Shown piece by piece: positions 18,259 through 29,900 of a stretch of 64,000 nucleotides of DNA. The notes beneath the pieces are model-generated. The model did not search any database. It worked only from the letters and a program-made list of their open reading frames with translations, and was not told where the DNA came from. Position 1 is the stretch's first letter, and each line of letters begins with the position of its first letter. Origin of the DNA: Nitrospira sp. (GTDB lineage: Bacteria; Nitrospirota; Nitrospiria; Nitrospirales; Nitrospiraceae); the NCBI GenBank assembly GCA_009594995.1, contig VOPR01000032.1, forward strand, positions 1-64,000, read 5' to 3'. A program made the translations under genes and the position numbers.

Positions 18259-20484
18259 TCATGCCTGCGTGATCGATGGTTCACCGGGAACATGAGCCGA
18301 GGCTGCTCCTCTGGCTTGTAACCGACCGGACAGATACCACATGCCCGCCCAGGCGGCGGCAATCACCACACCCAAGACCAGAAAGGCCTGCCAGCGTGGT
18401 TCTCGCACCGCCTCCTCGAGACGCCCCACGAAGGTGGCCATGATCACAATGCCGGGTGACATGCCTAGTGCCGTGCCCAGAATAAAATCCCGCAGAGAGA
18501 CAGGCGAGGCGCCGGCAACGAGGTTGATCATGGAAAAGGGCGCAATCGGGAGCAGCCTCACCAGGAGCACTGCCCAAAGTCCTCGTTCAGTAATGCGACG
18601 ACTCAGAAGACCGACGCGAGGTCCGGCAAGCCGTTGGATTCTATACTTTCCTATGGCCCGTCCCAGGACGAACATAGTAACCGCGCTCAGCAGTGCCCCA
18701 ACCAGAGCGGATACAGCACCGAGCCAGGGCCCGAACGCCAGGATGGTGGCCACGATCAGAACCGTCACGGGCACCACCAGGAGGCCGCCCATAATGTACC
18801 CGCCCATCACCATGAACAAGCCCTGCGGGCTCCGGCCCAGCACCTGCGCCTGGTTCACTAACGACTCAAGGGCCAACCATTCCCCCAGCGAGGTCCAGTG
18901 CCAGGATGCGGCCAGCATAGCCATCCCGGCAAGAATCGTGAGACCGACAGCTGCGCGCCGGACAATACGCTCGCGTTCGCGCCGGAATCCAACCCCGGCC
19001 AGCAGTTGGTCCGCTTCCATAGGGCGTTCGGGATCAACCAGCAGATGGTCGGGCATCACAGTATCAGCCGGAGACACTGTCTCGAAGCACCCATCGACCA
19101 GCGTGCGCTCGCCGCCGCGCAACGCTTCGATCGCAGCAATGAGCGAACCGGTCTGCTCGATCTGACGCGTCACAACATCAGGGGAAACTCCGAGATGCTC
19201 ACCCAGCAGTCCATTGCGAAAGGCGGCAATGGTAGTTTGGATGCCTTCCTCTCCGCAGGCCTCGATCGCCAAATTACATTCGGTATCGAACCCCATGGAA
19301 CGGTTCGAAATGTTGGCCGACCCGACAGACACGAACTCATCATCGACGATCAGGAGTTTGCTGTGAACGGCGACTGATTGACGTCCGTGATCAGCGGGGA
19401 CCATAGGGGCGTACACCCGCAATCGGCCATAGTGGTCCGCCAGTTCCACCTCATGGAGCAAACGTGCCCGCAAACTGTCCATCGTCTTGCGCTCCAACCA
19501 GCCGTCGCAATTCTGACGAAGGACCAGGATGATATCGGGACCATCATGCTCGGAGAGCCGAGCTGCCAAAGCCCGCCCAATCGCCTGGGCCGTAAAATAT
19601 TGTGATTCGATGTAAATCGATCGGCGTGCCCGTTTGATGGCATTCACATAGGTCTGTTCGATCTCACGGATTTCTTCAAGTTCCTCATACCGCGGCTGGG
19701 TACGCAGGATAGCGACGGGGCATTCACGCAAATCCGGAACGAGTTCCGAGGGCCACAATTCCTCTACCGGGCGACGCATCGGCTTGGGGAGGCGACGGCC
19801 GGTGGCGTTCAGCCAGCGGCTGCGCGCCAGATCTCCCAAGGCGCCGGCCACGTCACCGGACACCATCATTTGCACGTCATGGAACGGGGCATAGGCCGTA
19901 CCGTCCGCATCCACCCGGCAAGGGTTGTTCGAGAGGTGAGCTCTCGTGTCCCAGCGGGATTTGCTGAGGTCCAGCCCGCCGACGAAGGCCACGGCATCAT
20001 CGATCACAACCAGTTTTTGATGATGCGACGCGCCCAACGGATGGTGATCATCCATCTGGTACAGCAGCCGCCGATGCCGCCCCCACCCAGACTGAGCAGT
20101 TGGCATCCACTGGCGCTCCAGCGCATAAATCACGGCATAGTCCCAGTTGAGGACAAACACCCGCAGCTTCTTTCTGCGGCGTAACAGGGCCGCCAGAAAT
20201 TCACCGAGCCTCCCGGGAAAATCCGACGACGGTTGTTCTCCTCGCACCAGCTCAATCTGGGTATCGATATCCCACCCCACGATGATGATGGATTGTTGCG
20301 CGCGTAACGCCGCAGCACGAAAGGCTTTGAAATACGCCTCCCCGTCCACCAGGAACGCGGCTCGCTCTGCGGCCTCAGTTCGCCAGCAAGTCCGTCCCGG
20401 CACCAACAGCGGTGAAGAGCTGATCGAATCGTCCTGACCCGCTATTAACTCTACGTCCATGGTTCTGTCTCCCGAATTCATCAT
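18259..20484 (-). CDS. Phospholipase D-like transferase fused to VTT (DedA-like) membrane domain
   Basis: 741 residues. Two HxKxxxxD motifs, HHQKLVVIDDAVAFVGG (about 155) and VHSKLLIVDDEFVSVGSANIS (about 370), mark a bi-lobed phospholipase D/cardiolipin-synthase catalytic part. The C-terminal third (about 510-725) contains five or six hydrophobic helices of the VTT/SNARE-associated domain with GRAIGKYRIQRLAGPRVG and RLLPIAPFSMINLVAGAS. The fusion is known in proteobacteria. Probable role: phospholipid synthesis or remodelling coupled to lipid scrambling. Starts possible at 20484, 20481 or 20460; the last has GGGAG 8 nt upstream. Confidence 0.9.
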   Translation of the reverse strand: MMNSGDRTMDVELIAGQDDSISSSPLLVPGRTCWRTEAAERAAFLVDGEAYFKAFRAAALRAQQSIIIVGWDIDTQIELVRGEQPSSDFPGRLGEFLAALLRRRKKLRVFVLNWDYAVIYALERQWMPTAQSGWGRHRRLLYQMDDHHPLGASHHQKLVVIDDAVAFVGGLDLSKSRWDTRAHLSNNPCRVDADGTAYAPFHDVQMMVSGDVAGALGDLARSRWLNATGRRLPKPMRRPVEELWPSELVPDLRECPVAILRTQPRYEELEEIREIEQTYVNAIKRARRSIYIESQYFTAQAIGRALAARLSEHDGPDIILVLRQNCDGWLERKTMDSLRARLLHEVELADHYGRLRVYAPMVPADHGRQSVAVHSKLLIVDDEFVSVGSANISNRSMGFDTECNLAIEACGEEGIQTTIAAFRNGLLGEHLGVSPDVVTRQIEQTGSLIAAIEALRGGERTLVDGCFETVSPADTVMPDHLLVDPERPMEADQLLAGVGFRRERERIVRRAAVGLTILAGMAMLAASWHWTSLGEWLALESLVNQAQVLGRSPQGLFMVMGGYIMGGLLVVPVTVLIVATILAFGPWLGAVSALVGALLSAVTMFVLGRAIGKYRIQRLAGPRVGLLSRRITERGLWAVLLVRLLPIAPFSMINLVAGASPVSLRDFILGTALGMSPGIVIMATFVGRLEEAVREPRWQAFLVLGVVIAAAWAGMWYLSGRLQARGAASAHVPGEPSITQA

Positions 20485-20511
20485 CGCCTTTTCGTAGGTG
20501 GTGCTCAGCCT

Positions 20512-20553
20512 ACTCTACTTCTCAACCGGATACCCAGCTAGTCAGACCCCTAG
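20512..20553 (-). promoter_or_regulatory. CTAGG-type dyad facing the phospholipase D gene
   Basis: Dyad 20538-20553, CTAGTCAGACCCCTAG. On the minus strand the best hexamer, TAGAGT (20512-20517), begins 20 nt after the dyad rather than 23, so the assignment to the phospholipase gene is less secure. A second dyad follows at 20572. Confidence 0.45.
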
Positions 20554-20571
20554 CCCCTGGTACCTCACCGT

Positions 20572-20616
20572 CGAGAGGTTTCCCTAGTACGGAGTGACGA
20601 ACATCCACGATAGGGT
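20572..20616 (+). promoter_or_regulatory. CTAGG-type dyad promoter (four-helix copper protein)
   Basis: Dyad 20572-20587, CGAGAGGTTTCCCTAG, with a degenerate left half. TAGGGT (20611-20616) begins exactly 23 nt after it, 36 bases ahead of the gene at 20652. Confidence 0.55.
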
Positions 20617-20651
20617 GAATCAAGAGGGAGAACATTCATGCGGAGGCAATC

Positions 20652-21059
20652 ATGACGATGGCGACATCGATCCAATCCGTTGACCAACATCGACTCGACT
20701 GTATTCAAGCCTGCCTGGACTGTGCCCGCATCTGCAATACATGCGGGGATGACATGATCGGCATGGAAATGTCACACGACGACCGGCACGAACTCATGGC
20801 CCGGTGCATCAGGCTCTGCAGAGATTGCGCTGATATCTGCCTGCTCGCGGCCCAGTGGATGGGTCGGGCCTCAGCTCTGTCCGTTCGCCTCTGCGCGTTT
20901 TGCGTAGAAATGTGTGAGCTCTGCGCCGGCGTCTGTGAGCAACATGCGTCACACCATGCGATGTGCGGTGAATGTGCCAAGGTCTGTCGTAGCTGTGCCG
21001 ATCTCTGCCACAAAATGGTGCTGGAATCCGTGCCGAGTTCATCCGGTGGAACGGCCTAG
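20652..21059 (+). CDS. Four-helix bundle copper-binding protein (DUF326/Csp-like)
   Basis: 135 residues with about twenty cysteines in helical CxxxC spacing: CIQACLDCARICNTC, CRDCADIC, CAFCVEMCELCAGVC, CGECAKVCRSCADLC. This is the pattern of copper storage proteins, which line a four-helix bundle with Cys to hold many Cu(I) ions. No signal peptide, so the cytosolic type. GGAGG precedes ATG 20652. Followed by a proline-rich secreted protein gene 34 bases downstream, probably in the same unit. Confidence 0.92.
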   Translation: MTMATSIQSVDQHRLDCIQACLDCARICNTCGDDMIGMEMSHDDRHELMARCIRLCRDCADICLLAAQWMGRASALSVRLCAFCVEMCELCAGVCEQHASHHAMCGECAKVCRSCADLCHKMVLESVPSSSGGTA

Positions 21060-21093
21060 CCGCGCCACCGGCATAACCGGAAGGAAATGAATC

Positions 21094-21552
21094 ATGGTCA
21101 CGACACTTCTCGGAGCCAGTGTGCTGTCCATCACACTCCTGGCGGGATGGACTCCCTTTCATGAGGACGTACCGGCGCCTGTGCCACAACCGGGGCCCGG
21201 GCCAACCGTGCCGCCAAAACCAAGCGATCCTATTCCAACGCCGCCGCAGAAGCCGCTGCCATTTACTACCAGCTCGAGCAGCAGCGCCTCACCTTACCTC
21301 ATGGCCGACATACCCCATCACCAGGAGGAGGCTGTATCAGGGACCTTGATGAAGCTGGACCTGGCTGAACGGGAAGGCCGGCTGGCGACCGACGTCGGAC
21401 GGGAAGTGGCGTTCCATATTCCAAAACCTGAACTTTTCGTTCACCTTTCTGTGGGTCAGCGTGTCACCGTCAAACTGGACAACAACCAGCAAGCCATCGG
21501 CGTGATGGAGACGACGACTCCGGAGCTGCCCGCTCCTCAACCTGCCAAGTGA
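21094..21552 (+). CDS. Secreted proline-rich protein, unknown function
   Basis: 152 residues. Signal peptide-like N-terminus (LLGASVLSITLLAGW), then a proline-rich stretch (about 25-58), serines, and a small beta domain (about 78-140: VSGTLMKLDLAEREGRLAT, VGQRVTVKLD) that resembles an OB-like fold. Similar proline-rich small secreted proteins occur at 45446, 53651 and 63482. AAGGAAATGAATC precedes the ATG. Likely cotranscribed with the copper protein gene. Confidence 0.65.
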   Translation: MVTTLLGASVLSITLLAGWTPFHEDVPAPVPQPGPGPTVPPKPSDPIPTPPQKPLPFTTSSSSSASPYLMADIPHHQEEAVSGTLMKLDLAEREGRLATDVGREVAFHIPKPELFVHLSVGQRVTVKLDNNQQAIGVMETTTPELPAPQPAK

Positions 21553-21581
21553 CAACCACATTGCGAGGACTTCACCCCTGA

Positions 21582-21627
21582 CTAGGGGTTTCACTAGTGG
21601 GGCCGATCCGTCTGTTCATGCTACATA
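21582..21627 (+). promoter_or_regulatory. CTAGG dyad promoter (large kinase operon)
   Basis: Dyad 21582-21597, CTAGGGGTTTCACTAG. TACATA (21622-21627) begins 24 nt after it. It would give a leader of about 150 nt before the kinase at 21786. Confidence 0.6.
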
Positions 21628-21661
21628 ATTTGCCCACTGTGGAACGCTCTGCAGAGAGAAA

Positions 21662-21735
21662 AAAGGAGACGTTTCCATTGATGCTGGTCCCCTAGTTACA
21701 TAAGAGTGGCTCCAGCGGGAGAAGCAGATTCCCGC
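21662..21735 (+). other. Kinase mRNA leader with a 4-codon upstream ORF and a short hairpin
   Basis: The leader contains AAGGAG (21663-21668 region), a tiny ORF ATG-CTG-GTC-CCC-TAG (21681-21695), and a hairpin GCGGGA/TCCCGC (21715-21735). These could tune translation of the 1709-residue kinase. Evidence is positional only. Confidence 0.3.
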
Positions 21736-21785
21736 CGTATGATCGGCCAGCCCTCATCAACCAACAGACGACCTTGGCCGGAGCA

Positions 21786-24700
21786 ATGAAGGCGACCGAA
21801 ATGTTCAGTTGGTTGAGTGGCAGCGAAATGGGCGGTCGCATTCGGGCCTTTGATTGGCGTCAAACGCCGTTAGGTCCGATCGACCAGTGGCCTCCCTCCC
21901 TTGTCTCCATCCTTGGCGTCTGCCTGACCGCCCAAACTCCGATGGCCATTTACTGGGGCACCGACGGGTGGCTCCTCTATAACGACGCCTGGAGACCGGT
22001 CGTCGGCGGAAAACACCCCTGGGCCCTGGGCCGTCCCGCCTCGGAAGTGTGGCCCGAATTGTGGCCGACCATTCAACATTACTTTCGCAGTGTCCATGAG
22101 ACCGGTCAGGCAAACTGGCGGAGCGACGAACTGTTGCCGATGCAACGGTTCGGGTACACGGAAGAATGTTACTTCGATTATAGTCTCAACCCTATTCGCG
22201 GGCAGAACGGCGCGGTCGAAGGTATCCTCAACATTGTTCAGGAAACCACCTATCGCGTCTTGAACGATCGGCGAACGAGCCTGTTGCGCGAGTTGGCGTC
22301 ACTGTCGGGATCGGCTCAACATGAAGAGGATGCCTGCACATTCACTCTTCAGACCCTCGCGACCGACCCGTACGATGTCCCCTTCGCCTTGCTGTACAAC
22401 ATCGATCGAGATCGGCGGGAGGCCAGGCTGGCGGGCGCCATCGGGTTGGACGACGGCAGTCCGGCGAGGCAACGCACCCTGAATCTTCTCGATGAACCGG
22501 CCGCCGGCAGCTGGCCGCTCGCGGCGGCCTTCCAGCGAGGGGAACCGCTTTTGCTGGATGACTTGCCCGATCGTTTCGGCCTGTTACCTGGCGGGGCTTG
22601 GCCTGAACCAACAAGGCAGGGACTTCTACTTCCCATCACCCCGGCCACCCAGGAAGATGGAGGCCTGGTCCTCGTCGCCGGCATCAGCCCGCGCCGACCG
22701 CTTGATGACCACTATAACCATTTCTTCCGCATGGTCGGTTCCCATATCGCCATCGCCCTCACCAATGCGCGAGCCTACCGGACTGAGAAACGCCGCGCGG
22801 AAGCCCTGGCCGAACTGGACCGCGCCAAGACCGCCTTCTTCAGCAATGTCAGTCACGAGTTCCGCACCCCGCTCACGCTGATGCTCGGCCCCATCGAGGA
22901 AGAGCTTCGTGACCGGCCCGACAATCCTTCCCTCCAGGTGGCGCATCGCAACAGTCTACGCCTGCTGAAACTGGTCAATACGCTGTTGGATTTTTCGCGT
23001 ATCGAGGCCGGCCGCACGGAAGCCTGTTACCAGCCGACCGATCTGGCCACCTATAGCGCAGACCTGGCGAGCGGCTTCCGCTCTGCAGTGGAACGAGCGG
23101 GATTGACGTTGCTCGTGGATTGCCCTGCCCTGCCGGAACCGGTCTATGTCGATCGCAGCATGTGGGAAAAGATCGTTCTGAATCTGCTCAGCAATGCCTT
23201 CAAACATACCTTCCAGGGCCGGATCGTCCTCTCGATACAGCACAAGCCTGAGGGGGTGGAACTCACGGTGCAGGATACCGGGGTGGGAATTCCGGCCGAG
23301 GCGCTTCCCCGCCTCTTCGAGCGCTTCTATCGCGTGCAGAACCGGCGAAGTCGAACGCATGAAGGCAGCGGCATTGGATTGGCGTTGGTGCAAGAAGTGG
23401 TGCACCTGCATGGCGGCTCGGTGCAGGTCGAGAGCCGCCTCGATGAAGGCAGCACGTTTACCGTGACACTTCCTTGGGGAAAAGACCATCTCCCTGCGGA
23501 GCAAATTGGTGCTGGTGACATCCTGGCATCTCCTTCGGCAACGGCGGCGCCGTACCTCGAAGAAGCGCTGCGCTGGCTGCCAGCCCCCAGTCCGGCGCAG
23601 CCTTCTCTACTCAATACCCCGGGCCGGGTTTCCGGGCTCGCTCGTCCCCGGGTGCTCGTCGCCGACGACAATGCGGACATGTGTCAGTACATCGTTCGCC
23701 TCCTGAGCAGTCGCTATGAGGTCGTGGCGGTCGGAGACGGACTGGCGGCCCTGACCGAAATTCGCCGTCACCCGCCGGACCTGGTTCTGAGCGACATCAT
23801 GATGCCGCAGCTCGACGGCATCGGTCTGCTCAACGCCTTGCGGGCCGATCCCGCCATTCATACGATCCCGGTAATTCTGCTGTCCGCTCGCGCGGGCGAG
23901 GAATCGCGCGTTGAGGGCCTCGAGCAGGGCGCGGATGACTACCTCGTCAAACCATTCAGTGCGCAGGAACTCGTCGCGCGGGTGGCGACTCATCTCGATC
24001 TTGCACGCATCCGCCGCTCGGCCGAAACAGAAATCATCCGCAGCAAATTGTTCCTGGAACGGATCGCCGCCTCCACGCCGGACCTGTTGTTCGTGTTTGA
24101 CCTGTTGCAGAGACAAACCGTCTTTATCAACCACAGTTTGAAGTCCGTGCTGGGATTTGGCATCGAGCCATTCCCGTCAATCCAAGAGAATCCGATTGCC
24201 CTGCTCGTCCATCCAGATGATCGGGAGGACGTCGAACAATGGCAGGCACGGTTTCAATCCGCATCGGATGGCGAGGTACTGGAGCACAAACACCGGCTCC
24301 GGCATGCCGACGGCACCTACCGATGGATCGTGATGCGCGCCTCGATCTTCGATCGCACTCCCGATGGCAAGGCCAAACAAATCATCGGTACGGCCAAAGA
24401 CACCACGGATCAGAAACGGGCGGAGGAACAGATTGCCGCAAGCGAGGCGCGTTTCCGTGCAATCGTGAGCCAGGCCACCGCCACCGTCGCGCAAACCGAT
24501 CTGACCGGCCGCTTTCTGTTCGTCAACCAACGCTTGTGCGACATCCTGGGGTACCGGGAATCAGAACTGCTCGGCCTGCGCATGCAGGAGATTACCCACT
24601 CAGAAGATTTGCCCGCGAACCTCGAGCGGTTTCATCGACTCGTGGCGGGAGGACCCGATTTCGTCATCGAGAAACGATACCGGCGCAAGGATGGCTCTCT

Positions 24701-26915
24701 GGTCTGGATGAGCCTGAGTGTCGGCGGAGTCCGGGAGGACGGTGAGCTGCGGCACATTCTGGCCGTGGGCCTCGACATCACGGACCGCAAGCAACAGGAA
24801 GCGCGACTGCTTGCGCTCAACCATCGCCAGCAGATGCTCTACGAACTGGCCGACGCCGTCAACCGCGCCGAACCGGTCCCGAGTCTCTTTGAAAAAGCCC
24901 TGAACGCTATTATCGAAGCAACAGAGGCGGATCGCGCGTCGATTCTGCTCTTCGATGATGACGGTGTGATGCGCTTCAAAGCCTGGCGAGGGTTGTCGGA
25001 GGAGTATCGCCGTGCGGTCGAAGGCCATTCCCCCTGGACGGCCGAACAACGAAATCCCTCCCCTATTTTTATGGCCGATCTTGCTTCCGCCGAACTGGAG
25101 CCGAAGCTGCGCGCAACCATCCAGCGAGAGGGAGTTCACGCGTTAGGGTTCATTCCTCTCACCTATGGCGGCACGCTGCTCGGCAAATTTATGGTGTACT
25201 TCGACCATCCGCACCGCATGAACGAAGAGGAAATCGGATGGACTCAGGCCTTGGCAAGAACCTTGGCCCTCGGCATTGAACGGGCCAAGGCGGATGAGAT
25301 TTTGCGTTCGAATGAAGAACGGCTTCGCCTTGCCATGGCGGCAGGCACCATGGGGGCCTGGGATTTGAATCTCCGCACCGGCGAAACCACCTGGGACGCC
25401 AAACAATATGAACTGTTCGGGCGTCCATCCGACCGGCCCTTGAACCACGAAGAAGAGTTCTATGCCGCCATCCATCCCGACGATGTGACGCGCGTGCGGG
25501 AGGCGGCCAGGCAGGCGGAAGACAGCGGGACCTTCGCCGCGGAGTTTCGAATCATTTCGAGTGATGGCACCATACGGTGGCTCTCCGGGCACGGCGCCAC
25601 AGTGACGGACGAGCAAGGCCTCGCCATACGCATGGTCGGCATCAATTACGACATCACGGCGCGAAAACGCTACGAAGAAGATCTGCAACGATCCGCCACC
25701 GAACTGGAGCGCCGAGTCACTGAACGGACCATCGAACTGACTCAATCGCGCGAACAACTGCGGGCCCTGGCCACCGAATTGAACCTCGCGGGACAGCGCG
25801 AGCGACAACATTTGGCGACGGAATTGCACGACTATCTGGCGCAACTCCTTGCCCTCAGCCGGATTCGTCTTGCCCAAGCGATGCAACATGCGGTCTCACC
25901 CGCGCTGGCCCGAACCTTAAATGAATTGCAGGAGGTGACGGATCAGGCCCTGACCTACACTCGCACCCTGGTGGCCCAACTCAGTCCGCCGATACTGAAG
26001 GAGTTCGGACTGCCGATGGCCTTGAGCTGGCTGGCTGAGCAAATGCTGCAACGAGACCTGCGAGTCTCCCTGCAACTCGGGCCTGAGCGGCTCCCGTTGC
26101 CGGAAGATCGGGCCATGCTGCTTTTTCAATCGGTGCGCGAGTTGCTCATGAATGTGGTCAAACATGCCTCCGTGAAAGAAGCCAGGATTTCCGTCAGGGT
26201 GGAAGAAGGATGCCTGCATATTACGGTGGCGGATCAGGGAATCGGGTTCGCCCATCTCGACAAGGTCTCCCTGCGCGATGGCGGACGAGTACCAGGCTTC
26301 GGACTGTTCAGCATTCGTGAACGTATGCTTGCCCTTGGCGGGCGATTTGAGTTGCGTTCCCTTCCCGGCCAAGGCACCGAAGCCACGTTGATTGCCCCGC
26401 TTTCCCCCTCTATGGAACAAGCCAGGGTTTCACCGTCTACTCACGAGTCACAGCCACCCCATACGGTCGCATCACCGGTACGAACTCCGGGGACGGAAGC
26501 GCAGGTCAACGGTTACGCGCACCAGGCCACCCAACAGATACGGGTGCTGATCGCCGACGACCATGCCATGGTGCGTCAGGGCCTGTGCGGACTCCTTGCG
26601 GGATATGCTGACATTCACGTGGTGGGAGAAGCAGCGAACGGAGAAGAGGCGATCGCCCTCGCCAGACAATGGCAACCGGACGTTGTCCTGATGGACGTCA
26701 ACATGCCGGTCATGGATGGAATTGAAGCCACGAGACGGATCAAGGAAAGTCTGCCGGGCACAATTGTTATCGGCCTGTCCGTTCAGAATACTCCCCACGT
26801 CGCACACGAAATGAGAGAGGCAGGGGCAGCCGCGTTCGTCAACAAGGAAGCGGCGGTCGAAGACCTGTACCAAGCCGTGCAGACCGCCAGGAAAGGCCTG
26901 CTGAGCCCCTCATGA
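21786..26915 (+). CDS. Giant hybrid sensor with two kinase cores and two receivers
   Basis: About 1709 residues and no membrane segment, so cytoplasmic. Order: PAS (about 10-165), GAF (170-340), HisKA with [10 protein letters not shown] (His about 360), HATPase (465-575), receiver 1 from [11 protein letters not shown] (about 625-740), PAS, PAS, GAF (1020-1180), PAS, HisKA_3 with [12 protein letters not shown] (His about 1350), HATPase (1430-1530), receiver 2 from [11 protein letters not shown] (about 1588-1700). Receiver 2 is NarL-like but has no DNA-binding domain. Two unlike kinase cores in one chain is unusual. ATG 21786, TTG 21774 and ATG 21801 are possible starts. Its stop overlaps the next start by 4 bases (ATGA). 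Confidence 0.9.
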   Translation: MKATEMFSWLSGSEMGGRIRAFDWRQTPLGPIDQWPPSLVSILGVCLTAQTPMAIYWGTDGWLLYNDAWRPVVGGKHPWALGRPASEVWPELWPTIQHYFRSVHETGQANWRSDELLPMQRFGYTEECYFDYSLNPIRGQNGAVEGILNIVQETTYRVLNDRRTSLLRELASLSGSAQHEEDACTFTLQTLATDPYDVPFALLYNIDRDRREARLAGAIGLDDGSPARQRTLNLLDEPAAGSWPLAAAFQRGEPLLLDDLPDRFGLLPGGAWPEPTRQGLLLPITPATQEDGGLVLVAGISPRRPLDDHYNHFFRMVGSHIAIALTNARAYRTEKRRAEALAELDRAKTAFFSNVSHEFRTPLTLMLGPIEEELRDRPDNPSLQVAHRNSLRLLKLVNTLLDFSRIEAGRTEACYQPTDLATYSADLASGFRSAVERAGLTLLVDCPALPEPVYVDRSMWEKIVLNLLSNAFKHTFQGRIVLSIQHKPEGVELTVQDTGVGIPAEALPRLFERFYRVQNRRSRTHEGSGIGLALVQEVVHLHGGSVQVESRLDEGSTFTVTLPWGKDHLPAEQIGAGDILASPSATAAPYLEEALRWLPAPSPAQPSLLNTPGRVSGLARPRVLVADDNADMCQYIVRLLSSRYEVVAVGDGLAALTEIRRHPPDLVLSDIMMPQLDGIGLLNALRADPAIHTIPVILLSARAGEESRVEGLEQGADDYLVKPFSAQELVARVATHLDLARIRRSAETEIIRSKLFLERIAASTPDLLFVFDLLQRQTVFINHSLKSVLGFGIEPFPSIQENPIALLVHPDDREDVEQWQARFQSASDGEVLEHKHRLRHADGTYRWIVMRASIFDRTPDGKAKQIIGTAKDTTDQKRAEEQIAASEARFRAIVSQATATVAQTDLTGRFLFVNQRLCDILGYRESELLGLRMQEITHSEDLPANLERFHRLVAGGPDFVIEKRYRRKDGSLVWMSLSVGGVREDGELRHILAVGLDITDRKQQEARLLALNHRQQMLYELADAVNRAEPVPSLFEKALNAIIEATEADRASILLFDDDGVMRFKAWRGLSEEYRRAVEGHSPWTAEQRNPSPIFMADLASAELEPKLRATIQREGVHALGFIPLTYGGTLLGKFMVYFDHPHRMNEEEIGWTQALARTLALGIERAKADEILRSNEERLRLAMAAGTMGAWDLNLRTGETTWDAKQYELFGRPSDRPLNHEEEFYAAIHPDDVTRVREAARQAEDSGTFAAEFRIISSDGTIRWLSGHGATVTDEQGLAIRMVGINYDITARKRYEEDLQRSATELERRVTERTIELTQSREQLRALATELNLAGQRERQHLATELHDYLAQLLALSRIRLAQAMQHAVSPALARTLNELQEVTDQALTYTRTLVAQLSPPILKEFGLPMALSWLAEQMLQRDLRVSLQLGPERLPLPEDRAMLLFQSVRELLMNVVKHASVKEARISVRVEEGCLHITVADQGIGFAHLDKVSLRDGGRVPGFGLFSIRERMLALGGRFELRSLPGQGTEATLIAPLSPSMEQARVSPSTHESQPPHTVASPVRTPGTEAQVNGYAHQATQQIRVLIADDHAMVRQGLCGLLAGYADIHVVGEAANGEEAIALARQWQPDVVLMDVNMPVMDGIEATRRIKESLPGTIVIGLSVQNTPHVAHEMREAGAAAFVNKEAAVEDLYQAVQTARKGLLSPS

Positions 26916-29900
26916 TTCGATTCCAGCACGCACCCACTCCGATCGTGACCGCCTCTATCGGGCTATCGATGGCCGCGGTCTTCATCTCTGATTTTTATAC
27001 GCCGCACGGCATCACCGTCTGGGTGCTCTATCTCGTCCCGTTGGTCTTGTCGTACCTCACGTGGACCCCGATGCTGCCGGTGGCGGTCGGAGGCACGGTC
27101 GTCCTCTTTACGATCATCGGTCTGTTCGTGAGCCCTCCCGGCATCGATCCGACCTTGTCCCTGGTCAATCGAGCCATGGGAGTCGCGACGGCTTGCGCCC
27201 TGGCGGCCTTCGGCCACCAATTCATCCGCAGCAGGCTGGCACTACGGAGAGAGGAGTGGATTCAACTAGGCCAAACGACCCTCAGTGAACGGATGCTCGG
27301 CGAGCAGAGTCTCCACACACTTGGCGAAAGCGTCCTCCATGGCCTGGCCGAATACATGGGAGCCCAGGGCGGCGCAATCTTTATGGACGACGGCTCCGGG
27401 TTTCATCGCACGGCAACCTATGGCATCCCGGAGGGCACCTCTCTGCCGGAACGGTTTCACTCCGGAGACGGATTGCTCGGCCAAGCCCTTCAACACAAAC
27501 AGCTCCTCGTCGCCCAGGACCTGCCCGAGGGGTATTTCACGATCGGGTCCGCGTTGGGGCGAAGCGCTCCTCGGCACCTGCTGATCGCCCCGCTCGGTGT
27601 GGATGGACGCATCAACACGGTTCTGGAACTGGGCTTCTTCCAGCGCGTACATGACTCGGATAAGGATCTGATCAACCGGCTAGGCGAGTCGATCGCTGTG
27701 GCCGTTCGATCGGCCCAATATAGAACCAGGCTGCAGGAGCTGCTCGAAGAAACACAACGGCAAACCGAAGAGCTCCAGGTGCAAAGCGAGGAACTGCGCG
27801 TCGCCAATGAGGAACTCGAGGAACAAAGCCGGGCACTCAAGGAGTCCCACAGCAGGCTCGAACAACAACAGGCGGAGTTGGAACAGACCAATTCTCAGTT
27901 GGAGGAACAGGCACAAATCCTGGAATCGCAGAAAGAGGAATTGGGTGAAGCGGCCCTCATCTCCGAGGCCCAAAAGCGACAGTTGGAACGGATCAGCCGA
28001 TACAAGTCGGAATTTCTCGCCAACATGTCCCATGAAATGCGCACGCCGCTCAACTCCACGCTGATCCTGTCCAAATTGCTGGCCGATAACCCCCAGGGAA
28101 ATCTGACGCCCGAACAGGTCAGGTCGGTCACCACGATCGAATCGGCCGGCCACGACCTGTTGGCCTTGATCGACGACGTGCTGGACCTGGCCAAGGTCGA
28201 AGCGGGCCGCATCGACATCACACCGGGGCAGGTCTCGCTTCGACGGCTGCTGGACAGCCTGCAGGCGCTATTCAAGCCGCTGGCGGAGCAAAAAGGGTTG
28301 CAGCTACGGATCCAGCACGCGCCGGGCACGCCGGAATTCATCGAATCGGACTGGCAACGGCTCGAGCAAGTGCTCAAGAATCTCTTATCCAACGCCCTGA
28401 AGTTTACAGAGACCGGCCATGTCTCGCTCGATCTTTCCAACCTGCCGGACGGCCGGGTGGCCTTTGCGGTCCAAGACACGGGGATCGGAATATCCAAAAA
28501 CCAACACGAATTGATCTTCGAACCCTTTTGCCAGGGTGACGGCACCACCAGCCGCAAGTACGGGGGAACCGGTCTCGGCTTATCGATCTCACGTGAATTC
28601 GTGCGGCTTCTCGGCGGAGAGATTCAGGTTACCAGCACTCCGGGGCAAGGCAGTACCTTCACTCTTCTCCTTCCTCACTCGTTGACGTCGGCGCCTTCAT
28701 CGGCCTCACACCCCCGCCCTCAGTCCCACACATGGCCGGACCCGGCTCCTATCGTGTCGCATCAGGCCTCACAACACGAGGGCGCGCCCATGCGCACCGA
28801 AGATGACCGTGAGCGGCTCGCCTCCAATCGCCGGGCCATCCTGATTGTGGAAGACGACGAATCCTTCTCGCGTATCCTCGCGGAGCTGGCCCACGAGTTG
28901 AATTTTCAAGTGTTGCTGAGCAGTACCGCCACCGAGGCCCTGACGCTTGCATCGCGCCATCTCCCAAGCGCGGTCATCCTCGATATCGGCCTGCCTGATC
29001 ACTCCGGCCTGTCAGTCATTGATCGCTTGAAAGCGGATGTGAGAACGAGACACATTCCGATCCACGTCGTCTCCGGATACGACCATGAACAAACCGCACT
29101 CTCCCTGGGAGCCGTCGGTTATCTGATCAAGCCGGTTCTACGGGAACAGCTCGTCGAAGCATTCCGGCAGTTCGAGTCCCGCCTGACGGATAAACCACGG
29201 CGAGTCCTCATCGTGGAGGACGATCCCGTGCAACTGGACAGCCTGCGTCTGCTGCTCGGATCGGACGAGGTGGAAACGGTCGGTGCGCGCAGCGCCGCAG
29301 AATGCCTGGCGTTTCTCGGTGAACGAACGTTCGATTGCATGGTCCTGGATCTTACGCTGCCCGATGCCTCCGGCTTCTCACTCCTGGAATCCCTGAGCCG
29401 CGAAGAGCACCTCGCATTTCCACCGGTCATCGTCTATACCGGCCGCGATTTGTCGCCGGCGGAAGAACAGCGTCTCCGGAAGTACTCACACTCCATCATC
29501 ATCAAAGGGGCCAAATCCCCCGAGCGACTGCTTGATGAGGTGACCCTGTTTCTCCATCAGGTCGTGACCGCACTCCCTCCGGAACAGCAGCGCATGCTGG
29601 AGAAGGCGCGCAGCCGGAATGCGGTGCTGGAGGGACGGCGCGTGCTCATCGTGGAAGACGACGTGCGGAACATTTTTGCCTTGAGCGCGGTTCTGGAACC
29701 GCACGGGGCCAAGATAGAAATTGCCCGGAATGGGCGTGAATGTCTGGGGCTCCTGGAGCAATGCATGCCCATCGATGAACGGCGCATCGACGTGGTGCTC
29801 ATGGATATTATGATGCCGGAGATGGACGGGCTCGCCGCCATGCGCGCGATCCGTGAAAAGCCCGAGTGGCGGAAGCTCCCCATCATCGCCCTCACCGCGA

